Assembly: GCA_916610825.1 (NCBI GenBank)
Contig: OU744446.1
Location: 20,841,223-20,905,222, forward strand
DNA from: Haliclystus octoradiatus
Lineage: Eukaryota > Cnidaria > Staurozoa > Stauromedusae > Haliclystidae
DNA: 64,000 nucleotides
Direction: 5' to 3'
Shown: positions 50,291 to 62,437 of the stretch, in pieces
Layout: every line of letters begins with the position of its first letter
Numbering within the stretch: position 1 is the stretch's first letter
The notes under the pieces: model-generated
What the model saw: only the letters and a program-made list of their open reading frames with translations
Told to the model about the DNA's origin: nothing
Database searches by the model: none
Position numbers and translations under genes: made by a program

Positions 50291-52119
50291 TTAATTCACA
50301 AGGGAATTCGAACTTTTCAAAAACAGCTCAAAATGACCTTAAACAATGCTTAATACCCAAGGGAATTCGAATTTATCAAAAACAGCTCAAAATGACCTAA
50401 AACAATTCTTAATTCCCAAGGGAATTCGAATTTTTCAAAAACAGCTCAAAATGACCTAAAACAATGCTTAATTCCCAAGGGAATTTGAATTTTTCAAAAA
50501 CAGCTCAAAATGACCAAAAACAATGCCCAGTTCCCAAGGGAATTCGAATTTCACAAAAACAGCATAAAATGACATAAAACAATGCTTAATTCCCAAGGGA
50601 ATTCGAATTTTACAAAAACATCTCAAAATGCCCTAAAACAATGCTTAATTCCCAAGGGAATTCGAATTTTTCAAAAACAGCTCAAAATGACCTAAAACAA
50701 TGCTTAATACCCAAGGGAATTCGAATTTTTCAAAAACAGCTCGAAATGACCTAAAACAATGCTTAATTCCCAAGGGAATTCGAATTTTTCAAAACCAGCT
50801 CAAAATGACCTCAAACAATGCTTAATTCCCAAGAAGATTCGAATTTTTCAAAAACAGCTCAAAATGACCTAAAACAATGCTTAGTTCCCAAGGGAATTCG
50901 AATTTTACAAAAACAGCTCAAAATGACCTAAAACAATGCTTAATTCCCAAGGGAATTCGAATTTTTCAAAAACAGCTCAAAATGACCTAAAACAATGCTT
51001 AATTCCTAAGGGAATTCGAAATTTACAAAAACAGCTCAAAATGACCTAAAACAATTCTTAATTCCCAAGGGAATTCGAATTTTTCAAAAACAGCTCAAAA
51101 TGACCTAAAACAATGCTTAATTCCCAAGGGAATTTGAATTTTTCAAAAACAGCTCAAAATGACCAAAAACAATGCCCAGTTCCCAAGGGAATTCGAATTT
51201 CACAAAAACAGCATAAAATGACCTAAAACAAAGCTTAATTCCCAAGGGAATTCGAATTTTACAAAATCAGCTCAAAATTACCTAAAACAATGCTTAATTC
51301 CCAAGGGAATTCGAATTTTTCAAAAACAGCTCAAAATGACCTAAAACAATGCTTAATTCCCAAGGGAATTCGAATTTTACAAAAACAGCTCAAAATGACC
51401 TAAAACAATGCTTAATTCACAAGGGAATTCGAACTTTTCAAAAACAGCTCAAAATGACCTTAAACAATGCTTAATACCCAAGGGAATTCGAATTTATCAA
51501 AAACAGCTCAAAATGACCTAAAACAATTCTTAATTCCCAAGGGAATTCGAATTTTTCAAAAACAGCTCAAAATGACCTAAAACAATGCTTAATTCCCAAG
51601 GGAATTTGAATTTTTCAAAAACAGCTCAAAATGACCAAAAACAATGCCCAGTTCCCAAGGGAATTCGAATTTCACAAAAACAGCATAAAATGACATAAAA
51701 CAATGCTTAATTCCCAAGGGAATTCGAATTTTACAAAAACTTCTCAAAATGCCCTAAAACAATGCTTAATTCCCAAGGGAATTCGAATTTTTCAAAAACA
51801 GCTCAAAATGACCTAAAACAATGCTTAATACCCAAGGGAATTCGAATTTTTCAAAAACAGCTCAAAATGACCTAAAACAATGCTTAATTCCCAAGGGAAT
51901 TCGAATTTTTCAAAACCAGCTCAAAATGACCTCAAACAATGCTTAATTCCCAAGAAGATTCGAATTTTTCAAAAACAGCTCAAAATGACCTAAAACAATG
52001 CTTAATTCCCAAGGGAATTCGAATTTTACAAAAACAGCTCAAAATGACCTAAAACAATGCTTAATTCCCAAGGGAATTCGAATTTTTCAAAAACAGCTCA
52101 AAATGACCTAAAACAATGC
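50291..52119 (+). repeat. Type E unit followed by 19-mer HOR unit 4
   Basis: E cores at 50310 and 51431, 1,121 bp apart; 19-mer at 50999-52119. It is the 4699-bp-offset copy of 45592-47420 (ttagttccc at 46182 and 50881). The later monomers have F-type spellings (acttctc near 51741, ctcaaaatg near 51864) where the parent has acatctc and ctcgaaatg, so this copy is a mosaic. Confidence 0.88.
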
Positions 52120-54656
52120 TTAATTCCTAAGGGAATTCGAATTTTACAAAAACAGCTCAAAATGACCTAAAACAATGCTTAATTCCCAAGGGAATTCGAA
52201 TTTTTCAAAAACAGCTCAAAATAACCTAAAACAATGCTTAATTCCCAAGGGAATTCGAATTTTTCAAAAACAGCTCAAAATGACCTAAAACAATGCTTAA
52301 TTCCCAAGGGAATTTGAATTTTTCAAAACCAGCTCAAAATCACCAAAAACAATGCCCAGTTCCCAAGGGAATTCGAATTTCACAAAAACAGCATAAAATG
52401 ACATAAAACAATGCTTAATTCCCAAGGGAATTCGAATTTTACAAAAACATCTCAAAATGCCCTAAAACAATGCTTAATTCCCAAGGGAATTCGAATTTTT
52501 CAAAAACAGCTCAAAATGACCTAAAACAATGCTTAATACCCAAGGGAATTCGAATTTTTCAAAAACAGCTCGAAATGACCTAAAACAATGCTTAATTCCC
52601 AAGGGAATTCGAATTTTTCAAAACCAGCTCAAAATGACCTCAAACAATGCTTAATTCCCAAGAAGATTCGAATTTTTCAAAAACAGCTCAAAATGACCTA
52701 AAACAATGCTTAGTTCCCAAGGGAATTCGAATTTTACAAAAACAGCTCAAAATGACCTAAAACAATGCTTAATTCCCAAGGGAATTCGAATTTTTCAAAA
52801 ACAGCTCAAAATGACCTAAAACAATGCTTAATTCCTAAGGGAATTCGAAATTTACAAAAACAGCTCAAAATGACCTAAAACAATTCTTAATTCCCAAGGG
52901 AATTCGAATTTTTCAAAAACAGCTCAAAATGACCTAAAACAATGCTTAATTCCCAAGGGAATTTGAATTTTTCAAAAACAGCTCAAAATGACCAAAAACA
53001 ATGCACAGTTCCCAAGGGAATTCGAATTTCACAAAAACAGCATAAAATGACCTAAAACAATGCTTAATTCCCAAGGGAATTCGAATTTTACAAAATCAGC
53101 TCAAAATTACCTAAAACAATGCTTAATTCCCAAGGGAATTCGAATTTTACAAAAACAGCTCAAAATGACCTAAAACAATGCTTAATTCCCAAGGGAATTC
53201 GAATTTTACAAAAACAGCTCAAAATGACCTAAAACAATGCTTAATTCACAAGGGAATTCGAACTTTTCAAAAACAGCTCAAAATGACCTTAAACAATGCT
53301 TAATACCCAAGGGAATTCGAATTTATCAAAAACAGCTCAAAATGACCTAAGACAATTCTTAATTCCCAAGGGAATTCGAATTTTTCAAAAACAGCTCAAA
53401 ATGACCTAAAACAATGCTTAATTCCCAAGGGAATTTGAATTTTTCAAAAACAGCTCAAAATGACCAAAAACAATGCCCAGTTCCCAAGGGAATTCGATTT
53501 TCACAAAAACAGCATAAAATGACATAAAACAATGCTTAATTCCCAAGGGAATTCGAATTTTACAAAAACATCTCAAAATGCCCTAAAACGATGCTTAATT
53601 CCCAAGGGAATTCGAATTTTTCAAAAACAGCTCAAAATGACCTAAAACAATGCTTAATACCCAAGGGAATTCGAATTTTTCAAAAACAGCTCGAAATGAC
53701 CTAAAACAATGCTTAATTCCCAAGGGATTTCGAATTTTTCAAAACCAGCTCAAAATGACCTCAAACAATGCTTAATTCCCAAGAAGATTCGAATTTTTCA
53801 AAAACAGCTCAAAATGACCTAAAACAATGCTTAATTCCCAAGGGAATTCGAATTTTACAAAAACAGCTCAAAATGACCTAAAACAATGCTTAATTCCCAA
53901 GGGAATTCGAATTTTTCAAAAACAGCTCAAAATGACCTAAAACAATGATTAATTCCTAAGGGAATTCGAAATTTACAAAAACAGCTCAAAATGACCTAAA
54001 ACAATTCTTAATTCCCAAGGGAATTCGAATTTTTCAAAAACAGCTCAAAATGACCTAAAACAATGCTTAATTCCCAAGGGAATTTGAATTTTTCAAAAAC
54101 AGCTCAAAATGACCAAAAACAATGCCCAGTTCCCAAGGGAATTCGAATTTCACAAAAACAGCATAAAATGACATAAAACAATGCTTAATTCCCAAGGGAA
54201 TTCGAATTTTACAAAAACTTCTCAAAATGCCCTAAAACAATGCTTAATTCCCAAGGGAATTCGAATTTTTCAAAAACAGCTCAAAATGACCTAAAACAAT
54301 GCTTAATACCCAAGGGAATTCGAATTTTTCAAAAACAGCTCAAAATGACCTAAAACAATGCTTAATTCCCAAGGGAATTCGAATTTTTCAAAACCAGCTC
54401 AAAATGACCTCAAACAATGCTTAATTCCCAAGAAGATTCGAATTTTTCAAAAACAGCTCAAAATGACCTAAAACAATGCTTAATTCCCAAGGGAATTCGA
54501 ATTTTACAAAAACAGCTCAAAATGACCTAAAACAATGCTTAATTCCCAAGGGAATTCGAATTTTACAAAAACAGCTCAAAATGACCTAAAACAATGCTTA
54601 ATTCCTAAGGGAATTCGAAATTTACAAAAACAGCTCAAAATGACCTAAAACAATGC
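52120..54656 (+). repeat. 19-mer HOR unit 5 and F unit
   Basis: The monomer at 52120 has cctaag but lost the gaaattt spelling. ataacc and tttgaa/atcacc monomers follow, then caagaag, ttagttccc (52710) and the 19-mer at 52828-53948 and an F unit to 54597. The part from about 52.7 kb is the 6528-bp-offset copy of 46.2-48.1 kb. Private marks are atgcacag near 53003, cctaagac at 53346, aaacgatgc at 53589 and tgattaattcc at 53946. Confidence 0.88.
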
Positions 54657-55343
54657 TTAATTCCCAAGGGAATTCGAATTTTTCAAAAACAGCTCAAAAT
54701 AACCTAAAACAATGCTTAATTCCCAAGGGAATTCGAATTTTTCAAAAACAGCTCAAAAGGACCTAAAACAATGCTTAATTCCCAAGGGAATTTGAATTTT
54801 TCAAAAACAGCTCAAAATGACCTAAAACAATGCTTAATTCCCAAGGGAATTCGGATTTTACAAAAACAGCTCAAAATGACCTAAAACAATGCTTAATTCA
54901 CAAGGGAATTCGAACTTTTCAAAAACAGCTCAAAATGACCTTAAACAATGCTTAATTCCAAAGGGAATTCGAATTTTTCAAAAACAGCTCAAAATGACCT
55001 AAAACAATGCTTAATTCCAAAGGGAATTCGAATTTTTCAAAAACAGCTCAAAATGACCTAAAACAATGCTTAATTCCCAAGGGAATTCGAATTTTTCAAA
55101 AACAGCTCAAAATGACCTAAAACAATGCTTAATTCCCAAGGGAATTCGAATTTTACAAAAACAGCTTAAACCGATCATAAACAATGCATAATTCCCAAGA
55201 GAATTCGAATTTTACAAAATCAGCTCAAAATGACAAAAACAATGCTTAATTCCCAAGGGAATTCGAATTTCACAAAAACAGCTTAAAATGACTAAAAACA
55301 ATGCTTTGTACCCTTGGGTATGAAAAATGAGAAAAAACAATTC
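54657..55343 (+). repeat. C-D cassette, short form
   Basis: Eleven monomers (648 bp) and D 55305. It is at offset 6528 from the cassette at 48129 and 3165 from the one at 57822. Confidence 0.9.
55305..55343 (+). repeat. D unit 22 (B type)
   Basis: Copy of D 48777 at offset 6528. Confidence 0.93.
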
Positions 55344-57113
55344 TTAATTCCCAAGGGAATTCGAATTTTTCAAAAACAGCTCAAAATGACCTAAAACAAT
55401 GCTTAATTCCCAAGGGAATTCGAATTTTTCAAAAACAGCTCAAAATGACCTAAAACAATGCTTAATTCCCAAGGGAATTCGAATTTTTCAAAAACATCTC
55501 AAAATGACCTAAAACAATGCTTAATTCCCAAGGGAATTTGAATTTTTCAAAAAAAGCTCAAAATGACCAAAAACAATGCCCAGTTCCCAAGGGAATTCGA
55601 ATTTTACAAAAACAGCGCAAAATGACCTAAAACAATGCTCAATTCACAAGGGAATTCGAATTTTTCAAAAACAGCTCAAAATGACCTAAAACAATGCTTA
55701 ATTCCCAAGGGAATTCGAATTTTACAAAAACAGCTCAAAATGACCTAAAACAATGCTTAATTCCCAAGGGAATTTGAATTTTTCAAAAACAGCTCAAAAT
55801 GACCAAAAACAATGCCCAATTCCCAAGGGAATTCGAATTTCACAAAAACAGCATAAAATGACCTAAAACAATGCTTAATTCCCAAGGGAATTCGAATTTT
55901 ACAAAATCAGCTCAAAATTACCTAAAACAATGCTTAATTCCCAAGGGAATTCGAATTTTTCAAAAACAGCTCAAAATGACCTAAAACAATGCTTAATTCC
56001 CAAGGGAATTCGAATTTTACAAAAACAGCTCAAAATGACCTAAAACAATGATTAATTCCTAAGGGAATTCGAAATTTACAAAAACAGCTCAAAATGACCT
56101 AAAACAATGCTTAATTCCCAAGGGAATTTGAATTTTTCAAAAACAGCTCAAAATGACCAAAAACAATGCCCAGTTCCCAAGGGAATTCGAATTTCACAAA
56201 AACAGCATAAAATGACCTAAAACAATGCTTAATTCCCAAGGGAATTCGAATTTTACAAAATCAGCTCAAAATTACCTAAAACAATGCTTAATTCCCAAGG
56301 GAATTCGAATTTTTCAAAAACAGCTCAAAATGACCTAAAACAATGCTTAATTCCCAAGGGAATTCGAATTTTACAAAAACAGCTCAAAATGACCTAAAAC
56401 AATGCTTAATTCACAAGGGAATTCGAACTTTTCAAAAACAGCTCAAAATGACCTTAAACAATGCTTAATACCCAAGGGAATTCGAATTTATCAAAAACAG
56501 CTCAAAATGACCTAAGACAATTCTTAATTCCCAAGGGAATTCGAATTTTTCAAAAACAGCTCAAAATGACCTAAAACAATGCTTAATTCCCAAGGGAATT
56601 TGAATTTTTCAAAAACAGCTCAAAATGACCAAAAACAATGCCCAGTTCCCAAGGGAATTCGATTTTCACAAAAACAGCATAAAATGACATAAAACAATGC
56701 TTAATTCCCAAGGGAATTCGAATTTTACAAAAACATCTCAAAATGCCCTAAAACGATGCTTAATTCCCAAGGGAATTCGAATTTTTCAAAAACAGCTCAA
56801 AATGACCTAAAACAATGCTTAATACCCAAGGGAATTCGAATTTTTCAAAAACAGCTCGAAATGACCTAAAACAATGCTTAATTCCCAAGGGATTTCGAAT
56901 TTTTCAAAACCAGCTCAAAATGACCTCAAACAATGCTTAATTCCCAAGAAGATTCGAATTTTTCAAAAACAGCTCAAAATGACCTAAAACAATGCTTAAT
57001 TCCCAAGGGAATTCGAATTTTACAAAAACAGCTCAAAATGACCTAAAACAATGCTTAATTCCCAAGGGAATTCGAATTTTTCAAAAACAGCTCAAAATGA
57101 CCTAAAACAATGA
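55344..57113 (+). repeat. Post-D block and start of the second 3165-bp copy
   Basis: The post-D order is as at 29885, with cccaattccc instead of cccagttccc near 55815. A tgattaattcc monomer at 56049 with the gaaattt marker is the duplication junction, then tttgaa, cccag, aaaatcag/attacc and an E core at 56425. The sequence then follows 53.26-53.95 kb. Confidence 0.83.
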
Positions 57114-57821
57114 TTAATTCCTAAGGGAATTCGAAATTTACAAAAACAGCTCAAAATGACCTAAAACAATTCTTAATTCCCAAGGGAATTCGAATTTTTC
57201 AAAAACAGCTCAAAATGACCTAAAACAATGCTTAATTCCCAAGGGAATTTGAATTTTTCAAAAACAGCTCAAAATGACCAAAAACAATGCCCAGTTCCCA
57301 AGGGAATTCGAATTTCACAAAAACAGCATAAAATGACATAAAACAATGCTTAATTCCCAAGGGAATTCGAATTTTACAAAAACTTCTCAAAATGCCCTAA
57401 AACAATGCTTAATTCCCAAGGGAATTCGAATTTTTCAAAAACAGCTCAAAATGACCTAAAACAATGCTTAATACCCAAGGGAATTCGAATTTTTCAAAAA
57501 CAGCTCAAAATGACCTAAAACAATGCTTAATTCCCAAGGGAATTCGAATTTTTCAAAACCAGCTCAAAATGACCTCAAACAATGCTTAATTCCCAAGAAG
57601 ATTCGAATTTTTCAAAAACAGCTCAAAATGACCTAAAACAATGCTTAATTCCCAAGGGAATTCGAATTTTACAAAAACAGCTCAAAATGACCTAAAACAA
57701 TGCTTAATTCCCAAGGGAATTCGAATTTTTCAAAAACAGCTCAAAATGACCTAAAACAATGCTTAATTCCTAAGGGAATTCGAAATTTACAAAAACAGCT
57801 CAAAATGACCTAAAACAATGC
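57114..57821 (+). repeat. Type F HOR unit
   Basis: Marker cores at 57133 and 57782. It is the 3165-bp-offset copy of the F unit at 53949, which in turn copies 47421 at 6528. Confidence 0.9.
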
Positions 57822-58508
57822 TTAATTCCCAAGGGAATTCGAATTTTTCAAAAACAGCTCAAAATAACCTAAAACAATGCTTAATTCCCAAGGGAATTCG
57901 AATTTTTCAAAAACAGCTCAAAAGGACCTAAAACAATGCTTAATTCCCAAGGGAATTTGAATTTTTCAAAAACAGCTCAAAATGACCTAAAACAATGCTT
58001 AATTCCCAAGGGAATTCGGATTTTACAAAAACAGCTCAAAATGACCTAAAACAATGCTTAATTCACAAGGGAATTCGAACTTTTCAAAAACAGCTCAAAA
58101 TGACCTTAAACAATGCTTAATTCCAAAGGGAATTCGAATTTTTCAAAAACAGCTCAAAATGACCTAAAACAATGCTTAATTCCAAAGGGAATTCGAATTT
58201 TTCAAAAACAGCTCAAAATGACCTAAAACAATGCTTAATTCCCAAGGGAATTCGAATTTTTCAAAAACAGCTCAAAATGACCTAAAACAATGCTTAATTC
58301 CCAAGGGAATTCGAATTTTACAAAAACAGCTTAAACCGATCATAAACAATGCATAATTCCCAAGAGAATTCGAATTTTACAAAATCAGCTCAAAATGACA
58401 AAAACAATGCTTAATTCCCAAGGGAATTCGAATTTCACAAAAACAGCTTAAAATGACTAAAAACAATGCTTTGTACCCTTGGGTATGAAAAATGAGAAAA
58501 AACAATTC
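57822..58508 (+). repeat. C-D cassette, short form
   Basis: Eleven monomers (648 bp) and D 58470, nearly identical to 54657-55343. Confidence 0.9.
58470..58508 (+). repeat. D unit 23 (B type)
   Basis: Copy of D 55305 at offset 3165. Confidence 0.93.
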
Positions 58509-59154
58509 TTAATTCCCAAGGGAATTCGAATTTTCAAAAACAGCTCAAAATGACCTAAAACAATGCTTAATTCCCAAGGGAATTCGAATTTTTCAAAACA
58601 GCTCAAAATGACCTAAAACAATGCTTAATTCCCAAGGGAATTCGAATTTTTCAAAAACATCTCAAAATGACCTAAAACAATGCTTAATTCCCAAGGGAAT
58701 TTGAATTTATCAAAAAAAGCTCAAAATGACCAAAAACAATGCCCAGTTCCCAAGGGAATTCGAATTTTACAAAAACAGCGCAAAATGACCTAAAACAATG
58801 CTCAATTCACAAGGGAATTCGAATTTTTCAAAAACAGCTCAAAATGACCTAAAACAATGCTTAATTCCCAAGGGAATTCGAATTTACAAAAACAGCTCAA
58901 AATGACCTAAAACAATGCTTAATTCCCAAGGGAATTTGAATTTTTCAAAAACAGCTCAAAATGACCAAAAACAATGCCCAATTCCCAAGGGAATTCGAAT
59001 TTCACAAAAACAGCATAAAATGACCTAAAACAATGCTTAATTCCCAAGGGAATTCGAATTTTTCAAAAACAGCTCAAAATGACCTAAAACAATGCTTAAT
59101 TCCCAAGGGAATTCGAATTTTACAAAAACAGCTCGAAATGACCTAAAACAATGC
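58509..59154 (+). repeat. Post-D block with three one-base homopolymer losses
   Basis: The order matches the block after D 48777, including the ttatc/caaaaaaagctc monomer. Compared with it, one T is lost near 58531, one A near 58600 and one T near 58884. These account for the spacing of D 58470 to D 62399 (3929 bp) being three bases short of the expected register. Confidence 0.85.
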
Positions 59155-60570
59155 TTAATTCACAAGGGAATTCGAACTTTTCAAAAACAGCTCAAAATGA
59201 CCTTAAACAATGCTTAATACCCAAGGGAATTCGAATTTATCAAAAACAGCTCAAAATGACCTAAAACAATTCTTAATTCCCAAGGGAATTCGAATTTTTC
59301 AAAAACAGCTCAAAATGACCTAAAACAATGCTTAATTCCCAAGGGAATTTGAATTTTTCAAAAACAGCTCAAAATCACCAAAAACAATGCCCAGTTCCCA
59401 AGGGAATTCGAATTTCACAAAAACAGCATAAAATGACATAAAACAATGCTTAATTCCCAAGGGAATTCGAATTTTACAAAAACATCTCAAAATGCCCTAA
59501 AACAATGCTTAATTCCCAAGGGAATTCGAATTTTTCAAAAACAGCTCAAAATGACCTAAAACAATGCTTAATACCCAAGGGAATTCGAATTTTTCAAAAA
59601 CAGCTCGAAATGACCTAAAACAATGCTTAATTCCCAAGGGAATTCGAATTTTTCAAAACCAGCTCAAAATGACCTCAAACAATGCTTAATTCCCAAGAAG
59701 ATTCGAATTTTTCAAAAACAGCTCAAAATGACCTAAAACAATGCTTAATTCCCAAGGGAATTCGAATTTTACAAAAACAGCTCAAAATGACCTAAAACAA
59801 TGCTTAATTCACAAGGGAATTCGAACTTTTCAAAAACAGCTCAAAATGACCTTAAACAATGCTTAATACCCAAGGGAATTCGAATTTATCAAAAACAGCT
59901 CAAAATGACCTAAAACAATTCTTAATTCCCAAGGGAATTCGAATTTTACAAAAACAGCTCAAAATGACCTAAAACAATGCTTAATTCCCAAGGGAATTCG
60001 AATTTTTCAAAAACAGCTCAAAATGACCTGAAACAATGCTTAATTCCCAAGGGAATTCGAATTTTACAAAAACAGCTCAAAATGACCTAAAACAATGCTT
60101 AATTCCCAAGGGAATTCGAATTTTTCAAAAACAGCTCAAAATGACCTGAAGCAATGCTTAATCCCCAAGGGAATTCGAATTTTTCAAAAACAGCTCAAAA
60201 TGACCTAAAACAATGCTTAATTCCCAAGGGAATTCGAATTTTTCAAAAACAGCTCAAAATGACCTAAAACAATGCTTAATTCCCAAGGGAATTTGAATTT
60301 TTCAAAAACAGCTCAAAATGACCAAAAACAATACCCAGTTCCCAAGGGAATTCGAATTTCACAAAAACAGCATAAAATGACATAAAACAATGCTTAATTC
60401 CCAAGGGAATTCGAATTTTACAAAAACATCTCAAAATGCCCTAAAACAATGCTTAATTCCCAAGGGAATTCGAATTATTCAAAAACAGCTCAAAATGACC
60501 TAAAACAATGCTTAATACCCAAGGGAATTCGAATTTTTCAAAAACAGCTCGAAATGACCTAAAACAATGC
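59155..60570 (+). repeat. Type E HOR, one full unit and one rearranged
   Basis: E cores at 59174 and 59823. After the caattc step near 59920 the second unit switches to aattttac and cctgaaac monomers, with rare spellings gaagcaatgc and aatcccc near 60150, before tttgaa, cccag, acatctc and ataccc monomers resume. The inserted run resembles the middle of a C cassette. Confidence 0.83.
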
Positions 60571-61070
60571 TTAATTCCCAAGGGAATTTGAATTTTTCAA
60601 AAACAGCTCAAAATGACCTAAAACAATGCTTAATTCCCAAGGGAATTCGGATTTTACAAAAACAGCTCAAAATGACCTAAAACAATGCTTAATTCACAAG
60701 GGAATTCGAACTTTTCAAAAACAGCTCAAAATGACCTTAAACAATGCTTAATTCTCAAGGGAATTCGAATTTTTGAAAAACAGCTCAAAATTACCTAAAA
60801 CAATGCTTAATTCCCAAGGGAATTCGAATTTTACAAAAACAGCTCAAAATGACCTAAAACAATGCTTAATTCCCAAGGGAATTCGAATTTTTCAAAAACA
60901 GCTCAAAATGACCTGAAACAATGCTTAATTCCAAAGGGAATTCGAATTTTTCAAAAACAGCTCAAAATGACCTAAAACAATGCTTAATTCCAAAGGGAAT
61001 TCGAATTTTTCAAAAACAGCTCAAAATGACCTAAAACAATGCTTAATTCCCAAGGGAATTCGAATTTTAC
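60571..61070 (+). repeat. C cassette fragment that never reaches D
   Basis: It contains tttgaa, cggattttac, gaactttt at 60708, ttctcaag/tttttgaaaaac/attacc, aattttac, cctgaaac and two ccaaag monomers, as in the 14-monomer C cassette, then jumps near 61030-61090 to an aattttac monomer ending gacat and on to the F marker at 61161. The ttaaaccgatc, caagag and D units are absent. Confidence 0.83.
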
Positions 61071-61750
61071 AAAAACAGCTCAAAATGACATAAAACAATG
61101 CTTAATTCCCAAGGGAATTCGAATTTTTCAAAAACAGCTCAAAATGACCTAAAACAATGCTTAATTCCTAAGGGAATTCGAAATTTACAAAAACAGCTCA
61201 AAATGACCTAAAACAATTCTTAATTCCCAAGGGAATTCGAATTTTTCAAAAACAGCTCAAAATGACCTAAAACAATGCTTAATTCCCAAGGGAATTTGAA
61301 TTTTTCAAAAACAGCTCAAAATGACCAAAAACAATGCCCAGTTCCCAAGGGAATTCGAATTTCACAAAAACAGCATAAAATGACATAAAACAATGCTTAA
61401 TTCCCAAGGGAATTCGAATTTTACAAAAACTTCTCAAAATGCCCTAAAACAATGCTTAATTCCCAAGGGAATTCGAATTTTTCAAAAACAGCTCAAAATG
61501 ACCTAAAACAATGCTTAATACCCCAGGGAATTCGAATTTTTCAAAAACAGCTCAAAATGACCTAAAACAATGCTTAATTCCCAAGGGAATTCGAATTTTT
61601 CAAAACCAGCTCAAAATGACCTCAAACAATGCTTAATTCCCAAGAGGATTCGAATTTTTCAAAAACAGCTCAAAATGACCTAAAACAATGCTTAATTCCC
61701 AAGGGAATTCGAATTTTACAAAAACAGCTCAAAATGACCTAAAACAATGC
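61071..61750 (+). repeat. Type F HOR unit
   Basis: Marker core at 61180, with acttctc near 61429, an ataccccag spelling near 61519 and caagaggattcg instead of caagaagattcg near 61640. The second marker monomer expected before a C cassette is missing; the unit passes from aattttac directly to ataacc. Confidence 0.83.
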
Positions 61751-62437
61751 TTAATTCCCAAGGGAATTCGAATTTTTCAAAAACAGCTCAAAATAACCTA
61801 AAACAATGCTTAATTCCCAAGGGAATTCGAATTTTTCAAAAACAGCTCAAAAGGACCTAAAACAATGCTTAATTCCCAAGGGAATTTGAATTTTTCAAAA
61901 ACAGCTCAAAATGACCTAAAACAATGCTTAATTCCCAAGGGAATTCGGATTTTACAAAAACAGCTCAAAATGACCTAAAACAATGCTTAATTCACAAGGG
62001 AATTCGAACTTTTCAAAAACAGCTCAAAATGACCTTAAACAATGCTTAATTCCAAAGGGAATTCGAATTTTTCAAAAACAGCTCAAAATGACCTAAAACA
62101 ATGCTTAATTCCAAAGGGAATTCGAATTTTTCAAAAACAGCTCAAAATGACCTAAAACAATGCTTAATTCCCAAGGGAATTCGAATTTTTCAAAAACAGC
62201 TCAAAATGACCTAAAACAATGCTTAATTCCCAAGGGAATTCGAATTTTACAAAAACAGCTTAAACCGATCATAAACAATGCATAATTCCCAAGAGAATTT
62301 GAATTTTACAAAATCAGCTCAAAATGACAAAAACAATGCTTAATTCCCAAGGGAATTCGAATTTCACAAAAACAGCTTAAAATGACTAAAAACAATGCTT
62401 TGTACCCTTGGGTATGAAAAATGAGAAAAAACAATTC
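61751..62437 (+). repeat. C-D cassette, short form
   Basis: Eleven monomers (648 bp) and D 62399. The 58-bp caagag monomer here has gaatttg in place of gaattcg near 62298, a C-to-T change at its CpG. Confidence 0.9.
62399..62437 (+). repeat. D unit 24 (B type)
   Basis: 3929 bp after D 58470; the last D in the window. Confidence 0.93.

Larger units (their letters stand above)
52960..59050 (+). repeat. 3165-bp tandem duplication
   Basis: Offset 3165 is constant for gaactttt (53260/56425), cctaagac (53346/56511), the cgatttt variant (53496/56661), aaacgatgc (53589/56754), tgattaattcc (53946/57111) and D (55305/58470). The length is 53 monomers of 59 plus 38, as expected for a unit holding one 39-bp D and one 58-bp monomer. 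The upstream edge lies near 56050-56130, where the second copy has one monomer fewer than the first. Ends are approximate. Confidence 0.92.
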
